Shown here: piece after piece, positions 27,582-38,104 of the stretch
Layout of the letters: each line of letters opens with the position of its first letter
Numbering within the stretch: position 1 is the first letter of the stretch
DNA from: a virus
Reading direction: 5' to 3' (one strand)
DNA: 62,003 bases
Virus record (IMG/VR): IMGVR_UViG_3300031707_000016
Span: 1-62,003 of that record
Made by a program: the position numbers and the translations under genes
Notes under the pieces: generated by a model
Told to the model about the DNA's origin: nothing
The model's database searches: none
Seen by the model: the letters and a program-made list of their open reading frames with translations, nothing else

Positions 27582-28283
27582 TTATTTGTTTATTACGTTA
27601 TCGCTCTGGATCAGGTTAAGATTTCCGACTTGTGTTGACTGAACTGGTGCCGAACCATCTTCCAATCCATTTTCCCCGATGGTTGTCGTGATAGTTTGCT
27701 GACATCTAAAGTACGAACCAGAGGTAACTACGCCCGCCTCCATACCATAGGTTGTCATGTTAAACAACGAGAACAATGAACGCTTATGCGTAAAATGATT
27801 GAGTGGGTAACTCCCCACTATTTCAAAGTATTCACCTTGATCTGTATAAATAGGCGGCGGATTGAAGGATGGAAATAGTGGGGAATAACCATACCTTGGT
27901 CTTGCCGGAAAGATTCCAGATGCAATTGGGTTGTACTGCAATTGGTAATTGTTGACGATTGCATTGGGACTGTTGCGGAAGGTGTTTTCTCTATGAAACC
28001 ACTGGTTTGAACCCGTTTCCGACGTATAATCCGCAGGAGTCGTATCAATAAATGACGACGTGTAAACCATGCTGCTGTACCAATCTTTTCGGACAACTAC
28101 ATAGTCATACAGATATACCGACGACGTGGAATACAGATTTTCCAACGGGTTGTCTGTCCTATTGTAAGACCCGCTTTTTGCATAAATAGTGAACTTCCGC
28201 CAACGCTTGAGCAGGTAATCTGAACGTGAACCCGTTGCGTGTTGATCCACCGTCATGTCAAATGATATTTCGCCGTAGTTCAT
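27582..28283 (-). CDS. hypothetical virion protein, 233 aa
   Basis: A Tyr/Ser/Pro-rich protein (MNYGEISFDMTVDQHATGSR) without recognised domains. It follows the 1567-aa baseplate gene by 3 nt and precedes the inserted endonuclease gene, so it is translated with baseplate genes. High aromatic and low Lys content suits a structural component. Function unknown. Confidence 0.55.
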   Translation of the reverse strand: MNYGEISFDMTVDQHATGSRSDYLLKRWRKFTIYAKSGSYNRTDNPLENLYSTSSVYLYDYVVVRKDWYSSMVYTSSFIDTTPADYTSETGSNQWFHRENTFRNSPNAIVNNYQLQYNPIASGIFPARPRYGYSPLFPSFNPPPIYTDQGEYFEIVGSYPLNHFTHKRSLFSLFNMTTYGMEAGVVTSGSYFRCQQTITTTIGENGLEDGSAPVQSTQVGNLNLIQSDNVINK

Positions 28284-28286
28284 AAA

Positions 28287-31200
28287 TTATAGTGTGACTC
28301 CCGGGCAACTTGCAGTCCAGTTCCATCCCGTTCCCGTCAATGGCGACCACGTTTGAACAATTGCCGTGGAAGAACTACCCGTCTTGAGGAACGTTGCCGT
28401 ACCATGACCGGGGGTTATAATGGTTTCGGATGGCAATCCTCTCGACAGAAGTGCGGTATTCAATGCTGCCTGATACGATGATGCGCCACGGTATCCAGTG
28501 TTAATCACGGTGTTACCCTCATAAATAACGATGTATTTGTCAGGAACATTGTAAGAATTGAATTTCAACTGAATAGAACCCGTTGCAGATCCAAGAGTGA
28601 TGGTGTATTGAGTTGGGAATCCACCGGGAGCGACTCCGCTGCGTGAGCTTCCAGAACTAAAACATGAAACCGCAGGTATTGCATTGACGGTGATATACCC
28701 CACTTGAGTATCTACATCAAACAATTCACCACGGAAGGCAGTAAGCGTAACCGTGTAAACGCCGGGTATGTTATAAACATAGGTAGGAGCAACTTCTACG
28801 CTACCAGTTCCATTTCCAAAGTCCCACGAATATCCATCGGCATCCACACTTAGGTTGGAGAAGTTTACAGTCAATGGGTAATTTCCAGACGTAACATCCG
28901 CAATGAAGTTTGCTATTGGAACCACTGTGACCGGAGCAAGGATGATGTTTGGATCGGCGACGATTCCACCAGCAAAGTGCCCAAGTTGATATGGGTCCAT
29001 CATATCCCCGATATACGTTCCACCCATCAAATAGTTGACGGGGTACATTCTGTTTGGCAAATTGAGATATGACAAATTCACATCAATAATTCTATTTTCG
29101 GGCATAGAATTGGTGTTGAAATTTGATACGGAGTTCGTATTAAAGTTGAAGTCCGCATAGAGAAGCGACTCTGTAAGGCGACACAACTTGGTGTTTGGGT
29201 CACGGAAATAATGTGATGCAGTCGCTTCACCATACCACACCGAACCACTGTTCATTTCGCTTCCGATTGGTTTAATTGGATACTTCGGACGCTCCAAAAT
29301 GGAGGGTTCTATCAACACTCCAACAAGTGCATTCGCACGGGCGGGCACAACGTTCCTGATTGCTTCAAATATGGAACGGTTGAAGTATAGCTTGTAGAGT
29401 GTGATTAACTCATTGAACAAAGTTCTGCTTCCGCTGCCTTCATTAAGTGATGAGGCGTATTCTTTGCGGAAAAGATTGAGCGATTGATAACTCTGTGAAT
29501 ACTGATTGAATGGCGCACCGATTGCATCCATGAAATCGAAATTTCCAAAGTATCTTACCGTATCTTTGTTACGGAAATCCTGTGGGTCAACGAAGAATCC
29601 TACTTGGTTGGAATCTGGTGCCGTGTTGTTGCGAGGAACATACGTAGAACGCTCCTTGTTGTCAAATCGGGCAGCAATAGATTGGGATGTATGCCTTACC
29701 TTTTCATTTCTGAATTTGTTTGGACCATATTTGGACACTCCCCAAGTGCTTGGATAATCAATTACCTTGAATTGCCACGGGTATGTAGATTGTGACACGT
29801 ATCGGCAGGAGGCGGTATCATAAACCAACTTTTGCGAACCACTCCACGCCGCATAATTGGCCATCAAATCCATGTTGTTGATTTGTGTTGGCGTTGGCGT
29901 CAGACAATCAAATTGCTTGTTTATCGAGTTTGTTGCATAGTATGGGTTTGCATTTCTCCACTGTCCTACCCATACGTTATATGGTCCAGACAACCCTATG
30001 AAGTTGTTTGGTACGGCATCACCCGGGGCAATTTGACGCATGTCAAATGGATAGTCCGTATGCATACGGAACAATAGAGATTGGTGAGCGGGACGTGACC
30101 CGCTAAAACTGTAGGCGTTTATGCTGTTGGCGTAATCTTCAAAGTTACTATCGGTAATGGCATCATACCATACCTGAAGTTTGTCCATTGCTCCGGTAAA
30201 TCCTTGTCCGTTTCGGTCAGCAAACCAACCACCGAGCATAAGGTAAGACCCAGATGAATCAACCGAGAATCTATGATTGATTGCATAATCATACGAGACT
30301 TTACTTGAAGTAAGTCTTAGTGTCTGGTTTCCAAACTCATTCTTCTGAACATACAAATCAAATATACTTGGAATAGCATCTGTGTTTGTATTGTATTCAA
30401 ATCCCGTAGGAACCAGATTACGACGAAGCATCAAGCTATAGATGCTTCCGTCAAAGAGCGGGAATGTTGAGCTGGTAATTTTGAACTGAGGATTGTTATC
30501 ATATCCAATTCGGAAGTACACTCGTCCGAGATTTGGTCCTGGTTCACGAATAAATCCAACGGTCCAATCTCCCGAACCAGATGGGGAATTTGCAGTGACG
30601 CCTCCCCCAACCACTCCCAACATGTTTTGTTCTCTTCCATAAACATAACTGTCCGCATCGCCGATGCAGAACTTCAGGAGAAACGTGTTACAATTGGTAG
30701 TGAGATTGTTTCTGAAATGGTCGTACTTGGAAGACGTGTCCCACTGATACATGAAGGAACGCTCATACGTGGTGTATGACGCCTTTTCATCTGTATAGTT
30801 GACTCCACCGTATTCACGAATAGTCAACAGCGAAGACGGAACGCCATAACAAGCAAGAATGACACGGACAGACTCTTCGGTTCCCTTAGTCTTGAAAATG
30901 CGTGGCAAGTTGATGAGAATACGATTTCTCACTTCCTTGAGACGGTCTTCCGCAGACATACCATTCAACCCCTCCTGTTGTTCAGAAGTCAAGTAGTTGT
31001 TCAGCATGTTCGCCTGTTCCAACGAATCATCCAGCGTCCAACCAAAAGTCTCAAGCATGTATTCTACAATGCGACGAGTAAATGCTTCTGTTGCCCCCGA
31101 ACCGACGTGCCTTTCCGAAGGCATGTTAGCGATGTAGATGTAGATTTCATCAAAGAAGTGACCAATCATCGAAAGGAAAATGATGTAGTCATCGTTTAAG

Positions 31201-32990
31201 GAATCGGAAAGAATGTGGTAAGGACAGTTGTTAATCAAACTGTCACGGTTATTCTTATCATATGCACTTGCGGAAACATCCATCTCAGCAACAAAGCTTG
31301 AGCTTATGAAATTTCCATTGACATATGCGTAGTCTCCGCTTCGGTACAGATACGATTCAAATCCATCAAAAGAGTTTACGATGCCGTTTATCTCTCCCTG
31401 AGTAGATGTCCACTCTTGGGTATAATATGGATAACTGCTTCCACTTGCCAACATGAACGTAGTATTTCGCTGGTCCAACGTTCTTATGGATGAACTCAAT
31501 GCCGAAGCATTTATGATCTTGTTCTTGAAGATTTTCAGACGAAGCTCTGCCGACGAAAACACTACGAAATTTTGGAAATCCGTATAATCCACGTTCAGCT
31601 CTGTCAAATTTCTGCTAACAGTCAGTTCACGATCAGTCTCATTATCGTGTTGCAAATCCGTCGCAGTATATGACTGATTCGTATTCGTCAAACTGACGTG
31701 TGGAATTGGAACGGAAAAGTTTGGAGGTCCAATCTTGTGAATAACGTTGCCCTGTGGATTCTTAACAATCGCATTGACCACGTATGGCGAAAGTGATATG
31801 TTGGAAACCCAACATGAGGATTGAATTGCAAGGTCGGGCGGCAATTCAGATTGCAACTTTACTAACAAGGTCAGGGGTTCATTTGGAGACTGTCTCTCGT
31901 CCATGACTCCGTGCTGAAGAATCGGCAAAAGTCGGTTATCGCCCAGATTGATGGCGTTCTTTAGGTCGGCAAAGTATTTTTCACGATACGTCGTGCGGAG
32001 GATGTCTGAAATGGGTTGGTAGAAATACTTCGTGAAGTAATCATACACAAACGCTTTCGCTTGCACGTATTGTGGAAGCGGATGTTGTCCAATCGGAGCG
32101 AATTTTCTTTCGATGGACGCCGAAACATATCCATCAAACTGAGCATCCATGTCCGGGAAATCAACGATGTTATCTGAGTTAGACAACAGATAATTGTTGA
32201 AATACGTCTGAATTCCTTGAATACGTACCACGCTTCCGCTGATGCTTGACGGGCCGGATGGAGTAGAAACGGGAGTGGTTGTGTAGATGGTAATGTCTTC
32301 ATACAAATTTCGTAGGAAGTTTACCATTGCCCCATCCGTGTTCAAGAAGAAGATTGACTTGATCGTGTTAATCTGATTCTCATACAACGGACTTACTTTG
32401 TTGTAAATTTGTCCGTATGGACATCCCTTAATTGCCTGCAAGTAAAGAGGAGATACGTCTCTGACTAACACCTTCTTTTTGCAAAATGCTTCGTAGGAAG
32501 CACTTACAGTCGTCAGAGGAATCAGTTTCAACTCACGTCTGGACGGGGAAATATCCTTGATGATGAGCGGGGTGTCTGAACGTCCAGCCATTTCTCGGGT
32601 AAAATTGTATGCAAGAAAGTAACTTCCATCAAGAATTCCCATTGAGGATGACAACTCTGCCGTAGGGTTCACCAATATCTTGGCATTCTTGTATAGAATG
32701 AGATTTGATTGCAACTCCGAGTAAGAATATGTAATTGGGAAATCGAGCGCATTCAGATACGAGAGTGTTACTTCACTGTAACTCTTGGAATCTTCCAGAA
32801 CATCCCATGCGATGAAATTGTTTTCACGGTCCCAAACCGCCAGCTCAACCACGTCATTTTCGGAAAATCCATACCACAAATCTGATGCAAACCCATTAAC
32901 AAACAGGGAATACTCCGTTCGGTTCAGATACGAACCTGTATTCAGACTTGCGGTGTTGTTAGACACCATTTGATATGACGTAAACTCCAT
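28287..32990 (-). CDS. giant baseplate wedge protein (gp7-like position) with LamG-like and PKD domains
   Basis: A 1567-aa protein following the gp6-linked genes, the place of T4 gp7 (1032 aa). The N-terminal half (for example VREIL-like RNRILINLPRIFKTKGTEES) resembles baseplate/tail assembly proteins in marine T4-like phages. Residues about 805-965 look like a LamG/concanavalin-type domain (SYLMLGGWFADRNGQGFTGA). Residues about 1355-1430 are a PKD domain (YSWDFGNGTGS, YNIPGVYTVTLTAF). The added C-terminal modules are typical of carbohydrate-binding extracellular proteins and account for the extra length. Confidence 0.65.
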   Translation of the reverse strand: MEFTSYQMVSNNTASLNTGSYLNRTEYSLFVNGFASDLWYGFSENDVVELAVWDRENNFIAWDVLEDSKSYSEVTLSYLNALDFPITYSYSELQSNLILYKNAKILVNPTAELSSSMGILDGSYFLAYNFTREMAGRSDTPLIIKDISPSRRELKLIPLTTVSASYEAFCKKKVLVRDVSPLYLQAIKGCPYGQIYNKVSPLYENQINTIKSIFFLNTDGAMVNFLRNLYEDITIYTTTPVSTPSGPSSISGSVVRIQGIQTYFNNYLLSNSDNIVDFPDMDAQFDGYVSASIERKFAPIGQHPLPQYVQAKAFVYDYFTKYFYQPISDILRTTYREKYFADLKNAINLGDNRLLPILQHGVMDERQSPNEPLTLLVKLQSELPPDLAIQSSCWVSNISLSPYVVNAIVKNPQGNVIHKIGPPNFSVPIPHVSLTNTNQSYTATDLQHDNETDRELTVSRNLTELNVDYTDFQNFVVFSSAELRLKIFKNKIINASALSSSIRTLDQRNTTFMLASGSSYPYYTQEWTSTQGEINGIVNSFDGFESYLYRSGDYAYVNGNFISSSFVAEMDVSASAYDKNNRDSLINNCPYHILSDSLNDDYIIFLSMIGHFFDEIYIYIANMPSERHVGSGATEAFTRRIVEYMLETFGWTLDDSLEQANMLNNYLTSEQQEGLNGMSAEDRLKEVRNRILINLPRIFKTKGTEESVRVILACYGVPSSLLTIREYGGVNYTDEKASYTTYERSFMYQWDTSSKYDHFRNNLTTNCNTFLLKFCIGDADSYVYGREQNMLGVVGGGVTANSPSGSGDWTVGFIREPGPNLGRVYFRIGYDNNPQFKITSSTFPLFDGSIYSLMLRRNLVPTGFEYNTNTDAIPSIFDLYVQKNEFGNQTLRLTSSKVSYDYAINHRFSVDSSGSYLMLGGWFADRNGQGFTGAMDKLQVWYDAITDSNFEDYANSINAYSFSGSRPAHQSLLFRMHTDYPFDMRQIAPGDAVPNNFIGLSGPYNVWVGQWRNANPYYATNSINKQFDCLTPTPTQINNMDLMANYAAWSGSQKLVYDTASCRYVSQSTYPWQFKVIDYPSTWGVSKYGPNKFRNEKVRHTSQSIAARFDNKERSTYVPRNNTAPDSNQVGFFVDPQDFRNKDTVRYFGNFDFMDAIGAPFNQYSQSYQSLNLFRKEYASSLNEGSGSRTLFNELITLYKLYFNRSIFEAIRNVVPARANALVGVLIEPSILERPKYPIKPIGSEMNSGSVWYGEATASHYFRDPNTKLCRLTESLLYADFNFNTNSVSNFNTNSMPENRIIDVNLSYLNLPNRMYPVNYLMGGTYIGDMMDPYQLGHFAGGIVADPNIILAPVTVVPIANFIADVTSGNYPLTVNFSNLSVDADGYSWDFGNGTGSVEVAPTYVYNIPGVYTVTLTAFRGELFDVDTQVGYITVNAIPAVSCFSSGSSRSGVAPGGFPTQYTITLGSATGSIQLKFNSYNVPDKYIVIYEGNTVINTGYRGASSYQAALNTALLSRGLPSETIITPGHGTATFLKTGSSSTAIVQTWSPLTGTGWNWTASCPGVTL

Positions 32991-32991
32991 A

Positions 32992-33450
32992 TTATGTTGT
33001 TGGTTTTCTTATTGGCGTGTAAGGGAATGTATCGGAAAAATCAGTCTCCACTCTTCCCTGTCCGACTGCTTTTCGGAGTTCGATAATAACTTGCTTCGTC
33101 GCCATAATATCTGCTACCGAACCACTGGACTCATTCTGCAAGATGACCGAATCGAGCTGTGTTTTCAGTGTGACGTTCTCTTCCTGAACAACATCCAACT
33201 GTTGTTGAAGGGTGTCCACCCTCTGCTCCGTCTCGGAGACTGGGCCCGGTATAAACTCCTCAAATTCCGTATTATAAATATTCTTGACCTTGACGGGGTT
33301 GTAGATAACATTTTGAAGTGGAAATGCCAAATACACTTGATTGAAGTTGGCAGAGGAGCTGTCGAACGTCATGTTCCCAACACTATCAAACTTGTAAGTG
33401 TAGGTTCCATATCGCTGAAAGTTTTGAATGTCTTGCGAAAAATCGCTCAT
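32992..33450 (-). CDS. coiled-coil baseplate-cluster protein
   Basis: A 152-aa protein: N-terminal beta part (YTYKFDSVGNMTFDSS), then a coiled coil from about residue 74 (EQRVDTLQQQLDVVQEENV) and a Pro-rich tail. It lies 1 nt from both neighbours in the baseplate operon. Likely a small trimeric or dimeric structural component; no family recognised. Confidence 0.55.
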   Translation of the reverse strand: MSDFSQDIQNFQRYGTYTYKFDSVGNMTFDSSSANFNQVYLAFPLQNVIYNPVKVKNIYNTEFEEFIPGPVSETEQRVDTLQQQLDVVQEENVTLKTQLDSVILQNESSGSVADIMATKQVIIELRKAVGQGRVETDFSDTFPYTPIRKPTT

Positions 33451-33451
33451 A

Positions 33452-36121
33452 TTACCTCGTCAACTTGAATGTCTTGCCGCAGTCAAACGTGTAAATTGAC
33501 TGACCATCATCTACACGAATGAGCACCCGATAGTATCGGTCCTGTGGAAGACTCGTCGTGTCAATCACGAAGTAGTTTCCGCCCGGATACTGACAACCTA
33601 TCTGTGTATAACTATCAAAATTCATGACTATTTCGTCGGTCTCATTATCCTTTAATGCGTAGTATGACGATGTTGGCAAGTACTCAGGGATGAGATACTG
33701 TGCTTGCTGTGTTGTTTTTCCAAAAGTTTTGAGTGGGAATTGCTTGCGACTAAATACTCCTACCTTAACAATATCTCCCGCCTTATAGGTAGGAAGAAGG
33801 TTCTGAACTACCACCGTGAATGGTCTTGCAGCATCCAATGCGGTCATTACACTTGAGGACATTTCTACGCTGGAGGTATAGGTGTAAGATGAAGTAAACA
33901 TACTTCCGCTCAATTGGAGACTCAAAATCCCTCCCAACAGATTTCCATCTACGAACTGTCCGTTAAAGCTTGCACTGTTTGCGCCAGCACTTGCCGTGGT
34001 AGGAGACCCATTGGAGCCAGAAATGGTGTAAATTCCAAGTGCCTTTCCGTTGACATACAATCCACTGACGTATGCATAGGCATATGGGGCGATGGTAGAT
34101 GGCAGTGGAATGTTTACCGTAGCACCCAACAACGCCGCCACGGTCCACGATCCGGATAGGATGGCGTTTTCAAATTTGTGGTCAACATATAGTGCAGCAA
34201 AGGAACTTCCGCTAAATACTCCACTTGTAAAAATTGCCTTTGCCAGTGAAGCACTAAATGATTTTCCGCAAGCACCAGCTACAAGTGATTGAGAAATGGT
34301 TACAAATCCGTTGACCATTCCAAACACAGGGATGCCGCTGATATTTCCGGTCAATCCTTGTCCATTCGTGAATCCACTAAACGCATAGAATAGTGGGTCA
34401 AGATAGTATCCCGAACCAGTGCCGTTGAGATAAACCAAGGAGCTTGTCAGTTGACCGACATAGACCCCGAGGAATCCAACGCTACCGCTTACGCTGCCGG
34501 AAATGCTACCGCTTACACTGCCAGAAATGCTTACGTTGTTGCTTTCTTGGACTATTCCATCAACCGAACCCGAGAAATAGGATGCCGTGAAAAGTCCGCT
34601 TCCAGAGATTGTTCCAACGGTAGATACGGAACCGCTGAACGAACCAGTGAAACTTCCCGTGAACTGATAGATTGGAGAACTTCCATAATCGGGAGCAGGA
34701 GGGTTAACCTGAATATCTGTATTCGGCAAATATCCTCCATGAAATGGATCCAAATCCCACGCAGACTGCCAACTATCATAGTGATATCCATTGTTGGCAT
34801 ACCAAAGTGAGTTTTCATTTGGGTCGCCGGGAGCAGCATAATCAAAGTTTTGATTGCTGGCGGTTATGTAGTTTGCGGTAGTAGTGATTATAGCACTTCC
34901 TGAGAAACTGCCACTGACTCCACCGGCAATGTTAAAGGAAGAACCACTCTGAACAGATGAGGAGATGCCCGCTGCGATAGTTGAAATGACTACGCTACCA
35001 GTTGATTGGCTACCCGTGACAAATCCACCTGCGAGAACAATATCATCCCACGCAACATCCAAGAAGGGGGAGAAAATCGTGTTAGTATCACGACTGTAAA
35101 ACTTTAGAGTGAATCCCGAACCAGTTGCCTGAAGTTCATCGGAAGAAACTAGGACCAATCCCTCATTTGGAATGCTTCCACTCAACCACGCCAAAACCAT
35201 TGGCGTCACATCCATATCAATATCCGCTGATTGATAACTGAAACTCTGTGAGCACCAGCTAGAAGTGTACCACGTTCCCCCACCATAGGCAAACGAGGCA
35301 GTAATCAATAGCGGGTTATGAATAAAATCAATTGCTGGACGTGGAATTGGGTCAACCGATTGCGAAAACCACTCAGTTCCGTAGTTGTTATCACGATACT
35401 GCCAACTTACGCCGGTGTCTGAACCTTCGTCGGACATGTATCCGTCTCCCATATTCCAACTCTGACTGATTGGCAGAGCATAGATGATGTATGTGATTGG
35501 AAGATTGTATTCATTACAAACCTTCAATTTGATTGCAAACTTGGGGCTGGCAATTTCACCGGCAGCGATAGATGCTGAAATAGCAACCAAATCAAACTTC
35601 AGGAATGCTCGGTCAACGTATTGTGTAGCGGTAGTTGTCCAGTTCTGCTGAGTGCGGGTGTCCGTTCCAGAACCAGTTCCAGTCAAACATACATCTGAAC
35701 CAGTCAACTGTCCGACAAATTTCCCAAATTCAAGTGGAGAAATAATTGACCCAGTGACGTATCCTATGATTGCACTTCCAGATGCAGGATCTCCAAAGCT
35801 TCCGCTGCCAACCGATCCCGTTCCATTTACGCTTCCAGAAAAATATGAAGCACTGAATCTCAATCCACTTCCGGAAATACTACCACTTGCAAATGCAACT
35901 GTGCCATGCAACGACCCCGAGAAAGTGCCCGTAAAATACGAAACTCCCTGACCATTGAAAATGACATCTGTATAGATGTAATCCTTGGTTGGGTTAGATG
36001 TTTCAACAGGAGTGTTCTTTGTCCCGACCTGAAGAATTTCATCAATGCCAAAGTTTTTGTCTTCCAACTGCGAGCGGTTGGTTACATACGTGTCTTTAGA
36101 TGGATAAATGAAATGATGCAT
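33452..36121 (-). CDS. virion protein with DNRLRE-like domain and Gly-Ser repeats
   Basis: An 889-aa protein. Residues 1 to about 330 have the DNRLRE-domain layout: MHHFIYPSKDTYVTNRSQLE, FGIDEILQVGT, RAFLKFDL, and a C-terminal strand set VTPMVLAWLSGSIPNEGLVLV. This domain type is associated with bacterial surface and spore-appendage proteins. Many short SGS/GSV repeats (GSFSGSV, GSISGSVSGSVG) extend through the middle, similar in style to the 805-aa fibre. It sits next to gp6, so it is probably baseplate-attached. Confidence 0.65.
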   Translation of the reverse strand: MHHFIYPSKDTYVTNRSQLEDKNFGIDEILQVGTKNTPVETSNPTKDYIYTDVIFNGQGVSYFTGTFSGSLHGTVAFASGSISGSGLRFSASYFSGSVNGTGSVGSGSFGDPASGSAIIGYVTGSIISPLEFGKFVGQLTGSDVCLTGTGSGTDTRTQQNWTTTATQYVDRAFLKFDLVAISASIAAGEIASPKFAIKLKVCNEYNLPITYIIYALPISQSWNMGDGYMSDEGSDTGVSWQYRDNNYGTEWFSQSVDPIPRPAIDFIHNPLLITASFAYGGGTWYTSSWCSQSFSYQSADIDMDVTPMVLAWLSGSIPNEGLVLVSSDELQATGSGFTLKFYSRDTNTIFSPFLDVAWDDIVLAGGFVTGSQSTGSVVISTIAAGISSSVQSGSSFNIAGGVSGSFSGSAIITTTANYITASNQNFDYAAPGDPNENSLWYANNGYHYDSWQSAWDLDPFHGGYLPNTDIQVNPPAPDYGSSPIYQFTGSFTGSFSGSVSTVGTISGSGLFTASYFSGSVDGIVQESNNVSISGSVSGSISGSVSGSVGFLGVYVGQLTSSLVYLNGTGSGYYLDPLFYAFSGFTNGQGLTGNISGIPVFGMVNGFVTISQSLVAGACGKSFSASLAKAIFTSGVFSGSSFAALYVDHKFENAILSGSWTVAALLGATVNIPLPSTIAPYAYAYVSGLYVNGKALGIYTISGSNGSPTTASAGANSASFNGQFVDGNLLGGILSLQLSGSMFTSSYTYTSSVEMSSSVMTALDAARPFTVVVQNLLPTYKAGDIVKVGVFSRKQFPLKTFGKTTQQAQYLIPEYLPTSSYYALKDNETDEIVMNFDSYTQIGCQYPGGNYFVIDTTSLPQDRYYRVLIRVDDGQSIYTFDCGKTFKLTR

Positions 36122-36122
36122 A

Positions 36123-38102
36123 TTAGAGTACTGATCCTTTTATGTCAGAGTCGGGATATTTGACTTCAAAAATTGATGGATCAACCGATGGATAAATGAT
36201 TCCGTTCTTTGTTGCCGCAGCAACGTCATACTCTACTGGTGAATATGCACCATCTAAAGCAGTCTTGTTGTAAATCGTGACCTCGATCACTGACTGAACT
36301 CCATCTACTTTGGCAATTTGAAGATTCAGTTGACTTAGATTGATAGGTTGAGAAAAATTCCAGTTGTCAATGTTAAAGAAATCCTGCACCGTTTGAATGC
36401 AAGACAGTAACGTATCCTTTTTGTTGAATCCTTTATACACCGTGATTACGAAATTGACTCCGATATTGATGACGTATCCATCAATGATGTTAACGCCATC
36501 CGTTATCATTCTGGATTGTTTCAGATGGGTAATCAAATTTGACACCAATGCCTCGTTTGGACTTACCAACTTCTTGTTTGCATCAAAAGACAGAAGATAT
36601 ACGTTAATAGCAAATGGATTGGTTGCGTCATAGGCAATCTTTCGGAAATAGCTGCTGTTGCTGATGTTTCTGACCGAGGCAACGTTATTCTGGTCAACCA
36701 CACCGACCAGAATCTTGTTTACACCTACTTCCAAGTTCGTATCTGAAATGACTTGTGCTTTGGCGATAGACCCGAATTTTGATGGCAAACTATACACCCG
36801 AACCAGATAATCGTTCTGCGTCACTGTTCTGCTCTGTGCAGCAAAATTCGCCATAGAATTCATCTTGATTTCTTCGTCGGTTTCTGAATCCTTACCACCA
36901 ACACATGGAGATGGATTGGTAACGGTCAAAGAATTCTTAACCGTATTGAGCAAATCAACTTGCTCTGGCAACAACCCCTCAGAAGAATTATCAAAGTCTG
37001 CTTGAACTACAGTTCTGATTTCGTCAGACTGACAGTTGCTCTGCAAACCTCCACCAACCAAATAGCGAACCGTTAACGTCGTATTGAATGGAGCAATTCC
37101 GTAGTTTTCATTCTTCAGGAAGTTGCTAGGGTCAAGGGGAACATTGACGTTTGTTGAATTTGTCAACCCTACGTTAATCAGATTGGAATCGAATGTGACA
37201 ATTTCATCATCCACACCGTTGACGCCCGCACCGAATTGAATTTTGGTGATGTTATTCTCATCAACCATAGTAACATAGCGACGAGAAGTCTTCAGGAACT
37301 TCAAGATGTATGGAACTGAATCACGATAGTAACGCAATGACCCCTCGTACTCGGCATCATTTGGAATTGCAATAGGAACCATTTCCTGTGCAATGTAGTC
37401 AACTTCATACCACTTATTGTTGTCGGAGTCAACCATGTCAACTATACCAAGAACGTTATCCTCTTCGAGTTGAATTTCAAAAAATGCTGATGGGGAAGAT
37501 ACCACCACCTGTTTGGTGTAGATTTGTCCCGACGCAATATTTCCTTGCTTCTCAAGCAGGAAAAACTGAGGAGTTCCATCTGGATTGCGAGAATAGACGG
37601 TCTCAATTCTCGGAGACACTGACGAACTGACAGTAAAATCAACTCCCTGAATCAGATTGTAGTACGAACCCCCGTTGTTTGAAAATTGACTATTCTCCTT
37701 GACCAACAACATGTAGTTTGTGTCTGGATAATAGTTTCCATTTCCATCATCTGCCGATGGACAAAGTTGCATGATATTGATTACTCCTGCTGCGGCACGA
37801 CTTGGTTTTACTTTGTATCCGAGGTACGCAGCAAGACTGATGATGTTACGACGCTCCGTAGCACTTAGCATCAACCCTTCTTTGAAAGCGTAATCGGTGT
37901 AGTAACTCAACACGTCACCAACATATGCCGCTTGTTCCATGAACATCATGCCGGGAGATGCGGCAGAAAAATCCTTGTAGGTATTTGGGTAATAGGTCTT
38001 GGCAAAATTGATCAGGGATTCACGCAACTGTGAAAAATCACGGTTAAGATAGCGAATCTCTTTGCTATTTGGCGCAAACGATTTCTGAATTGTGGTTGCC
38101 AT
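36123..38102 (-). CDS. 6: baseplate wedge protein gp6-like
   Basis: A 659-aa gp6/baseplate-J-type protein starting MATTIQKSFAPNSKEIRYLN. Family features: the early segment SLINFAKTYYPNTYKDFS with GDVLSYYTDYAFKE, the SRAAAGVINIMQLCP strand, a central VDEDN-type region and the TRTVTQNDYLVRVYSLPS motif near residue 425. gp6 forms the wedge backbone that dimerises around the baseplate. Gene order gp25-gp6 with gaps of 2 nt matches T4-like phages. Confidence 0.9.
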   Translation of the reverse strand: MATTIQKSFAPNSKEIRYLNRDFSQLRESLINFAKTYYPNTYKDFSAASPGMMFMEQAAYVGDVLSYYTDYAFKEGLMLSATERRNIISLAAYLGYKVKPSRAAAGVINIMQLCPSADDGNGNYYPDTNYMLLVKENSQFSNNGGSYYNLIQGVDFTVSSSVSPRIETVYSRNPDGTPQFFLLEKQGNIASGQIYTKQVVVSSPSAFFEIQLEEDNVLGIVDMVDSDNNKWYEVDYIAQEMVPIAIPNDAEYEGSLRYYRDSVPYILKFLKTSRRYVTMVDENNITKIQFGAGVNGVDDEIVTFDSNLINVGLTNSTNVNVPLDPSNFLKNENYGIAPFNTTLTVRYLVGGGLQSNCQSDEIRTVVQADFDNSSEGLLPEQVDLLNTVKNSLTVTNPSPCVGGKDSETDEEIKMNSMANFAAQSRTVTQNDYLVRVYSLPSKFGSIAKAQVISDTNLEVGVNKILVGVVDQNNVASVRNISNSSYFRKIAYDATNPFAINVYLLSFDANKKLVSPNEALVSNLITHLKQSRMITDGVNIIDGYVINIGVNFVITVYKGFNKKDTLLSCIQTVQDFFNIDNWNFSQPINLSQLNLQIAKVDGVQSVIEVTIYNKTALDGAYSPVEYDVAAATKNGIIYPSVDPSIFEVKYPDSDIKGSVL

Positions 38103-38104
38103 AG

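Noticed and set aside
33274-33281. ATATTTAT copy inside the 152-aa gene, and another at 38192-38199 inside gp25
   Set aside because: Both are coding for residues such as N-I-Y or D-I-Y; they look like chance and set the background for the box analysis.
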